Positions 14,038 through 26,993 of a stretch of DNA of 64,000 nt are shown one piece after another. The notes under the pieces are model-generated. The model was not told the origin of the DNA, did not search any database, and was given only the letters and a program-made list of their open reading frames with translations. A program made the translations under genes and the position numbers. Positions within the stretch are counted from its first letter, which is position 1. The number at the start of each line of letters is the position of its first letter. This stretch comes from Larus michahellis (taxonomy: Eukaryota; Chordata; Aves; Charadriiformes; Laridae): NCBI RefSeq assembly GCF_964199755.1, contig NC_133896.1, forward strand, positions 97,898,200-97,962,199, in the 5' to 3' direction.

Positions 14038-17000
14038 GAATACAGCAGAAGCAAAGTAACTGCTTGCTATGACCTGTCCAAGGATGGCAAATGGAGAACC
14101 AGAGCAAGAGTGGTCATTAGAAAGGGTGGGAATTAAGTTACAAGTTTGCCACAGGATAATAAGGGCTTCATCATTCCTCAGAATTATTACATTTTTCAAA
14201 CATAAGGTTTTCATTAACTTTTTCTAAGTAGAGAAAAAAGTATCAGTTCCAAAGTAAAAAACCCCAGCAATAATTCAACACTTTCCAAAATATTAAAGTT
14301 TGAAAAAGTATGGGGAAAAAAAGAATTGTGGCTTTCTACACAGCTAAAGATTATAGAATGAGGTTATTGGCTTTTCTGTGACTCTGTATCACTCTTTTTC
14401 CCTCTCATTCCTCACAGATTTATAAATCTTGGAAGCTTACTATGTAGCAGGCTTATCAAATGGGGAACTCACCAGTAACTTCGCAGCAAGGCTTCCATTT
14501 TAATAGGCTTCAGATTAAGGGAAGGATATTTTAACTCACTCTAAAAGAAGAACACCAGTATAATTTACTTACCGTGTTTATTTCGGGGTTGTTTTTCCAT
14601 GAAATATAAATGGAAATGTTTTTTTATTGATATTAAAAGCAGAGGGAAATTTGAATACCATGAGGCCTCACACTGAGACCAGAAGCTGGGGTAGGACTGT
14701 GAATGACAACCCAACTTCAATACTGCCTGGGAACAGGTTGTTGCTTCGGTGGACAATTTTATTTTTCATTTAGAATAAACTAACAGCTCAGATCCTATGG
14801 ATCAAATGCTCCTCTCATATCTGTTGGCCTAATTGTCACTGTTCTTAAATGTAAACATTTCTTTGCCTTGCAAAACCATGGGCTGTTCAATTCAGTGCAA
14901 TAAGATCAGACAAAAGCAAGTTTGTATGGGTTTGAGGCATCCATACGTGTCACTAGATGGCGTTGCAAAACAGTTATGGTATAGCTTAGTGGCAAATCAC
15001 AAGGTTGTGTAATAGGCTGCTATTTACTCCGTGTTACAGAGTAACGACGCGGACAATCTGTTTATGTATACGTGGTCACTAAAACATGGTTGGGTACCAG
15101 TTCCATCACTTTTAAGCTTGTTTAACTCACATGTGAATAGACTGAAAGAATCAACGCACAGAAATCATCAGTTTTCTTTCTTTACAACAGCCCTTACACG
15201 CTGCTCCTGCCAGGGTAGCAACACACTCATTCATACCAAGGTAATCCACAAAAACAGGGACAGTGACAGAGTTAGGGCTGTCTCCATACTGAATACGGCC
15301 CTGACTTGGAAAATCTGTCAAGCACATTTCTAATGTCAAGAAGGTGACTTGGTGACTGCCTTCCCTTAAAGCCTGCGGTGTAGCTGATTTTCTGAAAATG
15401 ACACAGGGAGGTGCTATGTCTATTATTATTTAAGATCTCATCGAACCTTAACAGTTTAAAAAGTAAAAGCTAGAAGTTAGCTTGCCGCACTGCTGGGAGC
15501 TCTGGGAATCAAACTGGTATCCTGTCTCCCACTTTACCTGGACCAGGGCTGTCGGCTGTGTTTATCTCCGAATTACAACTGTGCTGCCACTTGCCTTCCA
15601 GGTCTGCCTTCAATTACAGCTGTGTAGCTGCACTGGCAGCATTAGAATTGGCAGATACTAGAGGGGAGGACAATTCAGCCATGCCTTCACAGTTTAGCTA
15701 ACGAGTTTGCTGATGATGTGTGTGCCTAGCAGAGCCTAGCTCCCTCGCTGAGAGCTGCGCCTGTTCTGCAGGGCCAGCAGGCTCATGTTTATTTACATAG
15801 GGTCAAGTCACACCTGAAGTTCGGGTAAGCACTTCCTATTTTCCTTCTTTCTGCAGAGGACAAATGTGTGTATCTAATACTCTCCAAAACTGGAATGCCA
15901 GAATGAGATGGAGCAGATGCAAAAGGCCAATGGAGTCATCTAGGACTTATTCCCCTGCCAACAAGATATCTTCTAGTGTTCTGCCCAGTCCACATTTAAG
16001 TGACTTGGGCACCATGAGCTCTTGCCATCTCCCTGGGGAAGTTACTTGAAAAGTTTTAATACATCTTCTCCTCAGCTTCAAAAGCCTCATCCTAGACTTG
16101 CCTTTGTCCAGTGATCCCATTGCCCCAACCTTCCCAGTAAAAAGTCTCCTGCTCTCCGATTCTTCATATCACAGCCTGGTGGCCTGTCATTTGCCCAAGT
16201 TTAATGTATCTGCTACTTTCACTGTCTGCTTATAAGTCAGTCTCTCGGTCTCTCAATCACTTGTGTTGTTCTTCTCAAAGAGAATTAAATCTCTGCCTCT
16301 ATAAATAGTTCTGGTTGGTGTTCCAGTCTGTTGCTGATCTTTCCATTACCAAAACTTCTTGACATTTTATAGCCCACCGTCTGCTGTGCATGATGGCATG
16401 CAGATGTTAGTCATATGGATGTCAGACATTTTTGGCTACCAGTACAGCAATAAAGAAACATTTCTCTAACACAAAAACTTGAGAACTTGCCTTAAATGAA
16501 CTAAGAAATGGAAGGTAGTTCTGTACTGAGTTCCCTTTGCTTCTGGTTGTTGATGAATAAAATCTCATTTTGCCACTCACATTTGGGAAAAAAATGCTCA
16601 TTCTTCTCCTTCATATTGTTCCTTAGAAATCCCTAAAACCTCCCCACCCCGCTGCCAATGAGTTAATTGACATCAATTTGGCCACTGGTGGGCTACCAAA
16701 ATTCCTGGCACTCCTGCCTCCATGCTCTCATTTTCCCTTGAGTTCTCGCATCCATCTACCCACCTATTGTCTTCAATAGAGATTATCATGTCCCTGAAGA
16801 AGACATTTTCTTGATGTTCCAGATTTTTGATTGCAGGTACAATAGCATCCTGACCATAGCCAGGCTACTTATAGCCACCAAGGATGAAATCATAAAAGGA
16901 TTCATCATAAAGAATTCTTAACAGTTAACAAGAATAAGGTTGTATCAGATGTAATCGTATATTTCCAAGGGTGAGATTAAGGGCAAATAGTCTCAGTGTT

Positions 17001-18413
17001 GGTCACAGTTTTAGCATCAGACAACTGTTAGCAATAGATATTCGCAGACAGTTTTCAAGACGGGGTGTATTAGTGGAGATGTGACACCAGTACATTTCAG
17101 TAGATAGTTTTTGATAAATTGCAATGTTGTTAGTCCATAATAGGATTGGGTTGCTTTTGCTGTTGACTTCTTTTTTTTTTTATCTCTGGGAGCAGTAACA
17201 ACTATAACACTAGTGACACAAATGAAAATCAGAGTGTGTGTGGAAAAGCAACACAACAGATTTGTTATCTGGTCATCTGCGTTGTATCCTGCAGAGATGT
17301 GATAGATCCCAAATGGTTTTGGAGGGCAAGGATATGTGGCTTCATGCTTCTGAAGATTAGAAAATCTCCAGATTTTCACTATGGGAAGCGAAGCAAGTTG
17401 GCTACTTCATAAAGCATCTGCATCATGTGACCATTTAATATTAGCCATCTCTGTAAAAAGGACACTGAAGAGAACTAGTGGTGCAAAACCAGTGGCATTT
17501 CCAACAGCACTAGATGTCTATCAGTGTAAATTAGACTTCCTCACTCCAACAACGTGACTTTCTAAGATATCTGCAAGAAGTAAGATATCTAAATCATCTT
17601 TTACCCATGCCTACATCACTGGACATTACTTGATACTTAAGATGATCTCTTCTTGGTAGATAGCAGGCTTCTGTTCCTTGTTCTCCATTTTGAGTGCATG
17701 AACATATACACTCGGAAAATTTTGTATTTGACAAAACAATGTCTGCTATATCTTGATTCTTCCAGTGCTGACACACATGTGTAAAGCAGCTTTAACAGTT
17801 CTGGTCATTTGTGTGTTAAATTTCCATCGCTACTGGAAAAATCCCAGGTCACCTCCCCTCAGTGGAAGCAGGACCTTGCTATAGTAATTATGGAAAAAAT
17901 AACAACATCCAGACATGAAAAATTGGACCAATTATTTCACCTGGGATCTCTTTCACAACATACTTGCTTTCTCGTTTCTTCTCTCTCCTCTCTAATTTTT
18001 GGAAGGCTGTGATCTCCCTTAAGTTTTCAGCTTAATTGTATCCTATAAATATGAGCAAAATCCAGGACTCTTCACTGAAGACAGGAACTTTGCCATTGAT
18101 TTCAAGGCAGCTGCGTTCAATATCAAGAACACATGTGGGTTTACATACAAGGCTGCCTTTAACATGAAGATAAGAAAGCAAAACCAGCAATGGAAATATC
18201 AGTCCTTACTGTGTATTTCTCTGAATAAATCTGTTATACAGATTTCCCTCTCTTTTCTTTTGTTCTTTTTGGAGATCATGAGTTGTCATGGAGGTTTTAT
18301 CATTAATATAACTCTCTAAGGTGAGGTGACAGGGAAATAAATGCACTTCTGGTCTCCCAGGTCTGCACAGCACAGGCTTCCTGCCACTGTTTCTGCTGCG
18401 ATTCAGACCATTA

Positions 18414-18463
18414 TTTGGAAAGAAATGTTGACATTGGATTTGGAAAGAAATGTTTACATTGGA
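18414..18463. repeat. 25-bp tandem duplication, two copies
   Basis: Unit TTTGGAAAGAAATGTTGACA followed by TTGGA (18,414-18,438) is repeated at 18,439-18,463 with one G-to-T difference. It is a recent local duplication with no gene context. Confidence 0.95.
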
Positions 18464-21400
18464 TTGCTTTATCCCATGTATTTAGACAGAAGCTGCCTGG
18501 ACTGGGAAGTCATTCTCTAGTCATACAGTATGTACAGAGGTACCAAACTCAATGGTAAGAAATTACTGCACTATAGTAATACCAGTGCTTCTAGTACACG
18601 GGCATTAAAGTGCTCCATAACCAAACCACAACAATGACCTGCCGGAGAAGGGCAGTGACAGTTTGTCTCTGAATGCTTTAAAATAAGAATATACATGGTC
18701 TCTGTATATTGTAAGGGAATCAGATCCAAAAAATAAACCTTGAAATGCTATCTAAAGTATAGCCTATCAGATGTGTCATTTCAGATGTGAGTGTCTACAG
18801 TGGTATAATCCAAGAACAGCAGCAATATATTAATAAAACATGCTTCGACCACATTTTTTCTGGCAGATAGTACTTTTGCACTGTAGCCCAAAATATATAA
18901 CGAAATCCAGATCTCACTAGTTGCTGGAATGTCCTTTGTCAATAACTGTGAAAAATGTCTCTCACCCTGCAGTACAAAATTGAGCTGTGCAATTTATGTG
19001 CATAAGTTCTTTCACCCTTAAAAAGTGTTTTTTGTCCTGAATGAAAATACTGACACTGATTGTGCATGGCAGAGACCACTCCTTACCTCTGCTGTATATC
19101 CTAATCCCTTCTGCACCAATTTTGTTCATGTGGATTTATTGCCTGTGAAGTAGACTACCTGCGTAACCTCAAAAATCCAGATTTTCTTTTATTGTTTGAT
19201 TAAAAATTAATACCAGTATTGCTGAACAGGAAGGAGATGCATATGTATGTCTCCTCAATGTGAGGCACTATACCAGGGACCAGGATCCTTTTTTATTCTT
19301 TCCTTTTTCTTCTAGGGAAACCATTAGGATTCAACTGCATTGTTAGCTTTCGGCCTGGTGGAAGCCTATCCACATGGAACCAGTTTGGGTTTGGTTCCAA
19401 CCTGAGCTCAGATTGGGCCACAGACCTTAAAAAAACAAACAAAACCCCTAGTTCCCAAACCCTTTGGACCACTGTCATGCCTCAAGACTTCTCACGCCAT
19501 TTTGCGCCCTTTTCATATGTTTTTAGCTGAAAGCACCAGGGTAGTCAGCATTGTTCTATTGCCAGCTGCTGACCACTCACCATCATCTCCTGAGAACTAG
19601 CTGCCTACATCGTTCTGCACCTATTTCTGCTTCCAGAAGTAGCACAGGAAGGTCACTGGATTCATGTCCCTGTAGCATGGTGGAATGATGAGACTAACGA
19701 AATTAACCATTCACCCCCTCTCCTAGGTGAGTAGGTTCTGCCCCTACACAGCCACAGAAGGGAAACAAAATTCTGCTAGGAAACAGGAAGAACTGTATTC
19801 ACCAGCCAAACAGCATATTCAGGAGGCTGGCATGGGCAAAGGGAACCCCTCACAGAAGGCTGTGAGATCTTCATCCCACTCTAAATGATTCCACAGCTTT
19901 TGGCTCAATTTTCTAAATACTGTAGTTTAAGCAGATACTTGCTCATTTCCTCTCTGTCTCCCAGTGTTCTGCTCCAAGGTTTGGGTAGCAGACACTGGTG
20001 TTGAAAACTAGTTCAAGGAAAGAACTTAAGAGCCCTGGGCTTCCAACTACTTGTATTCCTTTTCATCATTTTTATGACCCCACCTACAGACCCCTGGCCT
20101 GTGGAGCACTTGGAAGTCAGAGCCCCACCACAATGGGTGCCCCCCTCCTCGGTCATCCAACAAGGAAAGATTCCAAAAGCGTCTGGCAGAGACCTAGTTC
20201 AGCCCAAAGGAGATGAGAGAGAGCCACATGCTGGCACTGAGCGAGACACAGGAGTGCCTATTCACACAAAGGCAAGAGAAAAGAGTGACTCAACTGAAGA
20301 TTAAATACTGTAATGCGCCTGATAGCATATAAATAAAGGGCCATGAATGCCTGCAAGTGAGCATAAACAGCCTGACAAGAAGAGTGGTACATTATCTGCA
20401 CATGATAATATTTCCAGCTGTCACTTTCAGGCTTGAACTGTCTTCAGTCTGACCTGAAGCAAAGGGACATAAACATTAATTCTCATTCTATTCCAGTCTT
20501 TTGCCTTGCCTTGCCTTCCCTGCATAGAGCCATGTGAGCACCAAACTGAGGTGAAACTTCAGTATATGCTTAAGTGCTTCTCTGACTTAAAACCATCCGA
20601 GGATTTGAATCTTCTCCATTGACTGGTAATGAATGCTAGGACAAGAATGTGTGCAGCCATGTAACTAGTAATTTTTTATGTTCATCCCCAAAGCATTCTG
20701 ACACGTAATCACTGAGAGTAATCACTGAGCACGGCCCTATTTTGGAAGGCTCTTTTATTGCTGAATCCTAGCACAGTCTGGTTTTTAAACATGATCCTCC
20801 TTCACTCCTACTCTTTCAATTTTATAATCAAAACAAGTCTTTAATAAAAACCCAAACATTTTTTTATTTAAATTACAGTGTGCAAGAAAAAGATTTGTAA
20901 GCCAGAAAATTTTAGGATAGACAATGAGGCCCACAAATATGTAAGGAACAACCCCCTCTGCATGAGTGGGCTCTGTTTTCTGGCAGAATCTCATTGAAGT
21001 TCCTTTAGCAGTGCAGAGGAGAGCTGGGTCTTCCCTGGTAAAGTGAATGAGCTGATTGTATTGCAGGACAATTTCTACTTGATCTTCTTCCAAGTGTGCA
21101 AAGCCATAAGTGGTTGCATTTGTATAAAACAGTTGTCAAAGAGATCAAACCTGGGAGCTCTGCATTAAGAATGCAAGTCCTAGTAGTTGTGCAATGCAAG
21201 TTGCGTAAGCACCAGCTTCCATCCTGCTTAAATCTGCTTTGTGCCACAAAATGGGGCCACGAGAGCCAGGAGAGAATTTCCCCTCTGTTTAGAAGGGCTC
21301 GACATCAGCTGGCAGTTCCCCAGACAAAGGAAGGGAGGACAAAGAAAGCACGCCAAAGAAAGGAGGTGGCATGGGTCAGTGTTCAGACCTACGCTAGCAT

Positions 21401-24400
21401 AAAGCCCTCTTGTGCAGAGGTGCAAAAGTGAGATGAGAATCCAGGCTCTTGCAGCTGGTGAGTTTATTGCTGAGGCCGAATTCATTTAGCTGTGCAGGCA
21501 TGTGATTTGGGAGAGGTAACCAATGGTGCTTCATGGGACAATCTTGAACCTCAGCATCATGAGATGCCAGTAGTACAGCTTCCCTGTAAAGTTATGCTGC
21601 CATAAGCAAGGGACATTGGCCCCACTTGTTGATGATTGGAGCTAATGAAGTCTCCTTTTCCTAATCATCTCAAGAAATATTTCTGTGACTGACTGTCTGT
21701 AACTATTCCGAGACTATTCCTGTGGTTTTCTGAATGCTGCAGCTCAGCAGCTGTATCATTGAGAAACCATTTGCAGCACACTGCAATGGCTTTATCACTT
21801 CCACCAGCTTGTAATGAGGTAACACTGTTTGCAAGGCCGGCAGATGGCAATCTTTGTATTCATTTGCTCTCGTGTATAACACTTTCATCTTAGTGTACAT
21901 AACACCAGTTGCATCAGTCAGTTTTGGGTAGAACTCATGTCAGTCCTGGCCAGAAGATGTTTTGTTCTCCCTGGCTGACGTTTCCATCCCAGATGTCAAC
22001 CAGATGTAGAACAAGAAATGGATCTATGTGAGAGCCTTCCTCTCACCAGGAAGGTCTGTTAACTGGACAAGGAGAGGTGCTAAACTCAAGGCCAGCTCGA
22101 GCACAGGCCAATAATGACACCCAGACATCAGAATTTCACTGCATCTCAAATACAGCCTGAACCTTTGGGGCTGCAACCCTGACAGTACCTAGGAGGCTTA
22201 GTCTCAGGTTAAAACATTTAATTTTCAAGTTCATAATATTTATTTTAAGGCCTGAAGTGTCATATTGTATCACCAGTTTCTAAGCAACTTTCCTAGACAC
22301 TCCACAGAAAAATGTATATTTAAAAAGTGAAGACTCAAATGAGGCCACTCTATTTGTCAAAAGTGCCTTTCTATTTTAGGAGCTTGATCTGACTAACCAA
22401 GCACTGCTCTTTTTATTATGGGTCACCGCCTTTGCAAGCCTCCCTGTACTGACTCCTTTTCCTGCTCACATACAGGGGAGCTGCAGCCCAGTTCCCCTGT
22501 TTACACTATTAGTTGTTATTTCCCCAGCTGCTGGCTGGGTTATGACCCAAGTCACGTCACTAATAATAGCCTCCTCCCCTCTCAGGAAAGCGAGGAGCCA
22601 GAGGGGTTCAAGAAACCTGTCCCTTCTTAGAGCAGCAACAATGTCTGGCTTCACAGGATTCAGGCTCTGGTGCTCTCTGCTCTAATAACCCCCCACCGGC
22701 ATCAGCAGGGGAACCTACACCTGCTTCTCTGGCTCTCGGCTCCCCAAGCACTGTACAAAGCAGCTGATGCCAGTTTTCCCAAGCCCCTCGTCTCCTTTCG
22801 CCTTCCTTGTAATCAGTTTGTCCGCCATTCTCCGGAGGATCGCCTGGAAGCCTATCGAAAAAGAAAAGTTCTTCCCACCCGCACCTCTGGTTATCTCCTT
22901 CTTGCTGCTACCTTATTTCTCCAGGCTATTTAGGACTGAGAAAGAATCCTGGTTCAGGAGGCAGCTGACTTTCCATTTAATTCCTTAGCAGCTGAAATAA
23001 TGTAGCTGTGCACACAGCCCTTGACACACTTGATATATAGATTTTTAAGTCTGATACCTAAAACCAAATATAGAAAAACTCACAGTACCGTCAACCTTAA
23101 ACAGATATATATTTTCCCTTTGCAGACGTAGCATTAACTTTCAGTTCCTTGTTGAAACCACTCTGAGGGCTACAGGGTTTGTACATTGCATTTCACCTTT
23201 CTCAAATTGCTTATGTCAGTTCGGTGGGCTAGAGAATTCCGTTCCATAAGCCTCCAGAGAGCTGCACTGCTCAGGAGTGGATGCCATTTTGATCTCAAAT
23301 TTCCTATATAGATGTGTCCATAGGGATCTCATTCCATCCTTTTGCTATGACTTCCAGTTCAGCCAAGAAGGTCTCTTAGAGGCTTGATTTGAAGACTAAG
23401 CAGCAGAAAACCACCACATTCTTGGGGAAATTATCCCAGGGGTTAACTGAGATCATTATTTTAAAATTGCAAGTAATTGCAATTACTTCAAGTGTGCATC
23501 TGTCAGGATTTAATTCCTAATCATTGGATATCCTTCTGCCTTCCTCTGCTGGATTAAAAAGCGATTTACTTTCAGAAGTCTCTTTCCTGTGTGTGCATGA
23601 GAAGACCACGACCAAGGCGTGGCTTTGCCTTCCACATAGTTATTTTCCCAGCGCCATTTCAATGGGACCATATCCAAACACAGCTCACTTTCTGAACCCT
23701 TTGCAATCCTTTTGAAAAGCTTGATGTGCATGGCAGTAACTACCTTATTGCTGCTACATATGACTTCCTAACTTCTCATTGACGTGCTGGCAGGCTTTAT
23801 CCTTGCTGCAATGTAACACCAAAAGCTTATTTGCAGTGGCTTCTATACCATGACTTTTAAGTCCCCTTGCAGAATAGCTGCCTTCTAGGACACTGTACTT
23901 TATCTTATGCATGTTTTGTGCATTTTTTGTTTCTTGCTGTATGACCTTGCATTGGCCCTTTAAAATATACGTTCACTTTACCAGAAGTCTCATGTTGTTC
24001 TGTATAAATTACTTACTTTCTAAGAAATCCTCATGCGAAGTATTTCCAGCAGTCATTTCAAGTTTATTCCTCACCTCAGATAAAGATACTAAGAAGCATC
24101 AGCCTTGGGAATAATCCCCGTGGCTCCATGTCTTGTTGTATACCAGTCTCTCTCTACAGCTGCCTTACAATCCATCATCTTCACTGATCTGCCACCCTTT
24201 GATACATTTAAGACAGATTCTGTAGCATGCTACTTTTTAAATCAGGTTGGCAGAGCAAAGCAAAGTCCTCACAGAAATTCTTTAGTGTACCTATAATTGG
24301 ATAGAATAGACAGCAGAGATAATAAGGAAATCTGTTTCTTTGTTGCCATGTGCTGCATTTGTTTTTCTTGGCTTCATTAGACCTATGCAGATAAATGATG

Positions 24401-25779
24401 TTTTGCTTCTGTGTGGTTTCAAACTATCACCAACAACAAGAAAACTGAAGTAATTTAGTTAAAAAAAAAAAATACCCCAAATTAAATACCTGGGTTCAGC
24501 TTTGTACGATCACTTTTTTTTTTAATGTTTGTAATAAAACTGGAGGAAACATTTAAATGAAAACATAATTTTGATTTATATTTTCTTTAAAAGGTCACAT
24601 TGAAAAATGTAATGTTTAGAGACTTTTTTTTCTTGTCAAGATTAATAAACCAGCAGCCCTGCCACTAATTTAAGCAGAAAATGTTACCTACCCTTGCTCT
24701 GCAGAGCTCCAGTTTTGTGGTCCTTGTGAGAGGTACGATCTTCTTGCTTCCCAGCTGATGTGGGATACGATATTCTGTGAGGGCCTGGGCAGTTTTGCAC
24801 TCATGTTAATGTGAGCACAGGCACTCAGCATCCTCCCCTACCTCCAGGGCAAACCGCTGGCCACAGAATGCAAACTGTGGACACATATTAGCAAAACCAC
24901 TACTAACGTTCATCAGTGCACTGGACAACTTAAAGTAAAAACTAAGCAAGTAAGGAAAGAGAAAAAGAAAAGAAAGTTTTTTAGCTTTGAAATATTAATT
25001 TCAAGAGAAGTAGAAGGTACACATTCCCACCCCCTTTGCCCCCAAGATAACTGAGGTCAAATCCAGTATGTTGTCACAGAAACATAACAGCATCTCTGTA
25101 AATAAGTGAAATCCTGGAAAACAGAAAAAGAAGTATTAAGGTCTTGGATGTTTTTAGGTGTTACCCATCAACTATGATTAAGTGGTGTTTTACACTGAGG
25201 GTGCATGACATACTGAAGCCAGTGTGAACCAGCTAAAGGCCAGGTGCTGGCAGCGTGGCTGTGCCTGTTTACGTTAGCTCAATAGAATGGTGTCATTGAC
25301 ACCATGAAGGGAGAGCAAAGGATGTGACCTTGTCTTTACCCATGTCTCTTTAGGTATTTTTGCACCTTTTCTGTTTGGTTGGTTGGTTTTTTTACTGCTA
25401 GTGCACATTCATGGGAAATACATCTCACTCTAATTTTAGTACAATAATAAAGTAAACATCCTCATCCCCTTAAAAACTACAAATTAACAAACAGCCATGC
25501 CCATATGATGTTTGCAGAAAAGACTACACCAACATACGTGAGGACCTGAAAGAGAAATTGGTTGGAAAGTGTAAAGAAATTGGATTTCACTGGAGTACTC
25601 AAGAAAGCAAACAAACAAGGAAAGGGGGAACAGGAGGCAGAATTAATGGAGTTAAAAAACAATAACTCTTAAACACCAGAGCTGCTATGGACACCAATGG
25701 GGAAATGCACTTCTCACAGGACTATTTTTTATCCAGATCGTGTCCATTCAATGGGAGGAAAGAGAAAGCCGAGGTTGTG

Positions 25780-26300
25780 GAGTGCCAGGGAGCTGGGACA
25801 CGTGAACGAAAGAGTTAAAGCTGGAGGCACCCTCTCTGAAGTGCTCTGTGATGCTGTGCAGTGTTTCAGCCCCCAGAGCCTTCCTCCTCCTCCTCCCTCC
25901 CTGTGTCGGAGTTGAGAGGAGGCGGGTTCTGCTGAGCTGTTAAATCCTGAGTGAAGTTTCCCCCATTTCCAGTGGCCACCGTTGTCTGAGGCTGGTTCGG
26001 AGCAGGGCTGGGGTTACCCTGACATTTCTGGGACGGCGGCCAGCCAAGAAGGGAAAGAGAAGAAAAGACGAGTCTTTTACAATTTGCTTTTGTCGAAGTG
26101 TAGAGAAAGGGGAAAGGGAAGCGTCCTTTCTTTTTTTTTTTTTTTTCAGCATCACATTCCTGTGTTTTTCCTCAGCCTGGAAAATATATTAATGCTGGTG
26201 CTTTACTCTCTGGAAACAAAGGAGCTAAACGGGACTGAGGAAGCAAGAAGTGGGAAGGAGGCTTGGGAAGTTTAAAAGAGAGAGACTCGGAGCAGCTGGG
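25780..26300 (+). promoter_or_regulatory. CCDC80: Probable CCDC80 promoter region
   Basis: Base composition shifts towards GC from about 25,740, just upstream of the first coding exon of CCDC80. Features include a pyrimidine tract near 25,880-25,900, a T-rich run near 26,130-26,148 and a TATA-like TTTAAAAG at 26,271-26,278 followed by purine-rich sequence. A start site near 26,300 would fit the TATA-like box, but starts anywhere in 25,900-26,300 are compatible with the sequence. The placement is inference. No CpG island comparable to the one at the right end is present, consistent with a tissue-restricted gene. Confidence 0.35.
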
Positions 26301-26603
26301 ATTTCCCTTTTCTTAAATGAAATCCCCGCCTATGCGGGTAACTGGTAGAGCAAAAAGCCAGACCTGCAGGTAAATGGAGAAGCAGAGATCCCAAAGGAAA
26401 TTTCCGCTAACCTTATCCCGCTTGTCAAGAAGGTGAAGAAGAAAGAAAATTAAAAGACCCACGGGGAGACGGACAGGCTCTGGGACCTGTTGGGCTGCAT
26501 AAAGATAAATCACAGGGCAGCAGCAAAGCTGTATGGCATTGGTCTCCTTTTAAAGGAAAAAGACGTGAAACCTCGTCGCTGGAAGGCGAACTTCCCTGAG
26601 AGT
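26300..26603 (+). other. CCDC80: Candidate 5' untranslated exon 1 of CCDC80
   Basis: The first coding exon opens with a splice acceptor (polypyrimidine tract then CAG at 26,983-26,985), so a non-coding exon must lie upstream. The best donor nearby is GAGAGT|GTAAGT with the GT at 26,604. An alternative is CTGCAG|GTAAAT near 26,370. The left edge is unknown. The region contains no good long frame, as expected of untranslated sequence. Confidence 0.4.
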
Positions 26604-26689
26604 GTAAGTCTCAAGTCAAATTCTTGGCTTTCTGCTCTACGTACTGGACCCTCTCCCTGTGTATGTTTGCATGTGTGTATGTGATAGCG

Positions 26690-26719
26690 TGAGAGAGAGA
26701 GACAGAGAGAAAGAGAAGG
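26690..26719. repeat. Purine-rich (GA)n-type low-complexity tract
   Basis: A run of GA dinucleotides with interruptions, in the putative first intron of CCDC80, preceded by a TG-rich stretch. Confidence 0.7.
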
Positions 26720-26993
26720 ATGCAGATCACAGTGTCCTTTTGGATAGACGGAGTCATGTTACAGACAGATGATCTCATTTTTGCATAAAATGATCCATTT
26801 TGTGCTTTTCCAAAAATAACTGTAAACTGTACAAAGCCACCAGGGCAGGACTGAGATGTAATCAGCACTTTTAAATCACAAAAACTAGCCAGCCAGTGCT
26901 TTGCGCTTTTTTTTGTCACTTGTGCAAGATATCATCATACTGTTAACATCTAACTTTTTCCCTTTCTCCTCCTCCCCTCAAGCAGATTGCACA

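Larger units (their letters stand above)
11616..25700. other. Intergenic DNA upstream of CCDC80
   Basis: No convincing exon. Open frames are at most about 110 codons and lack protein-like features. The region contains a GGGAT microsatellite, a purine-rich tract near 12,029-12,062, a 25-bp tandem duplication near 18,414, and isolated regulatory-like motifs such as a perfect MEF2-type CTATAAATAG at 16,299-16,308. Distal enhancers of CCDC80 are possible here. I cannot demonstrate them without cross-species alignment. Confidence 0.55.

Noticed and set aside
20785-21431. Cluster of 80-111 codon open frames on both strands
   Set aside because: Overlapping frames with no protein-like composition or recognised motif; consistent with chance.
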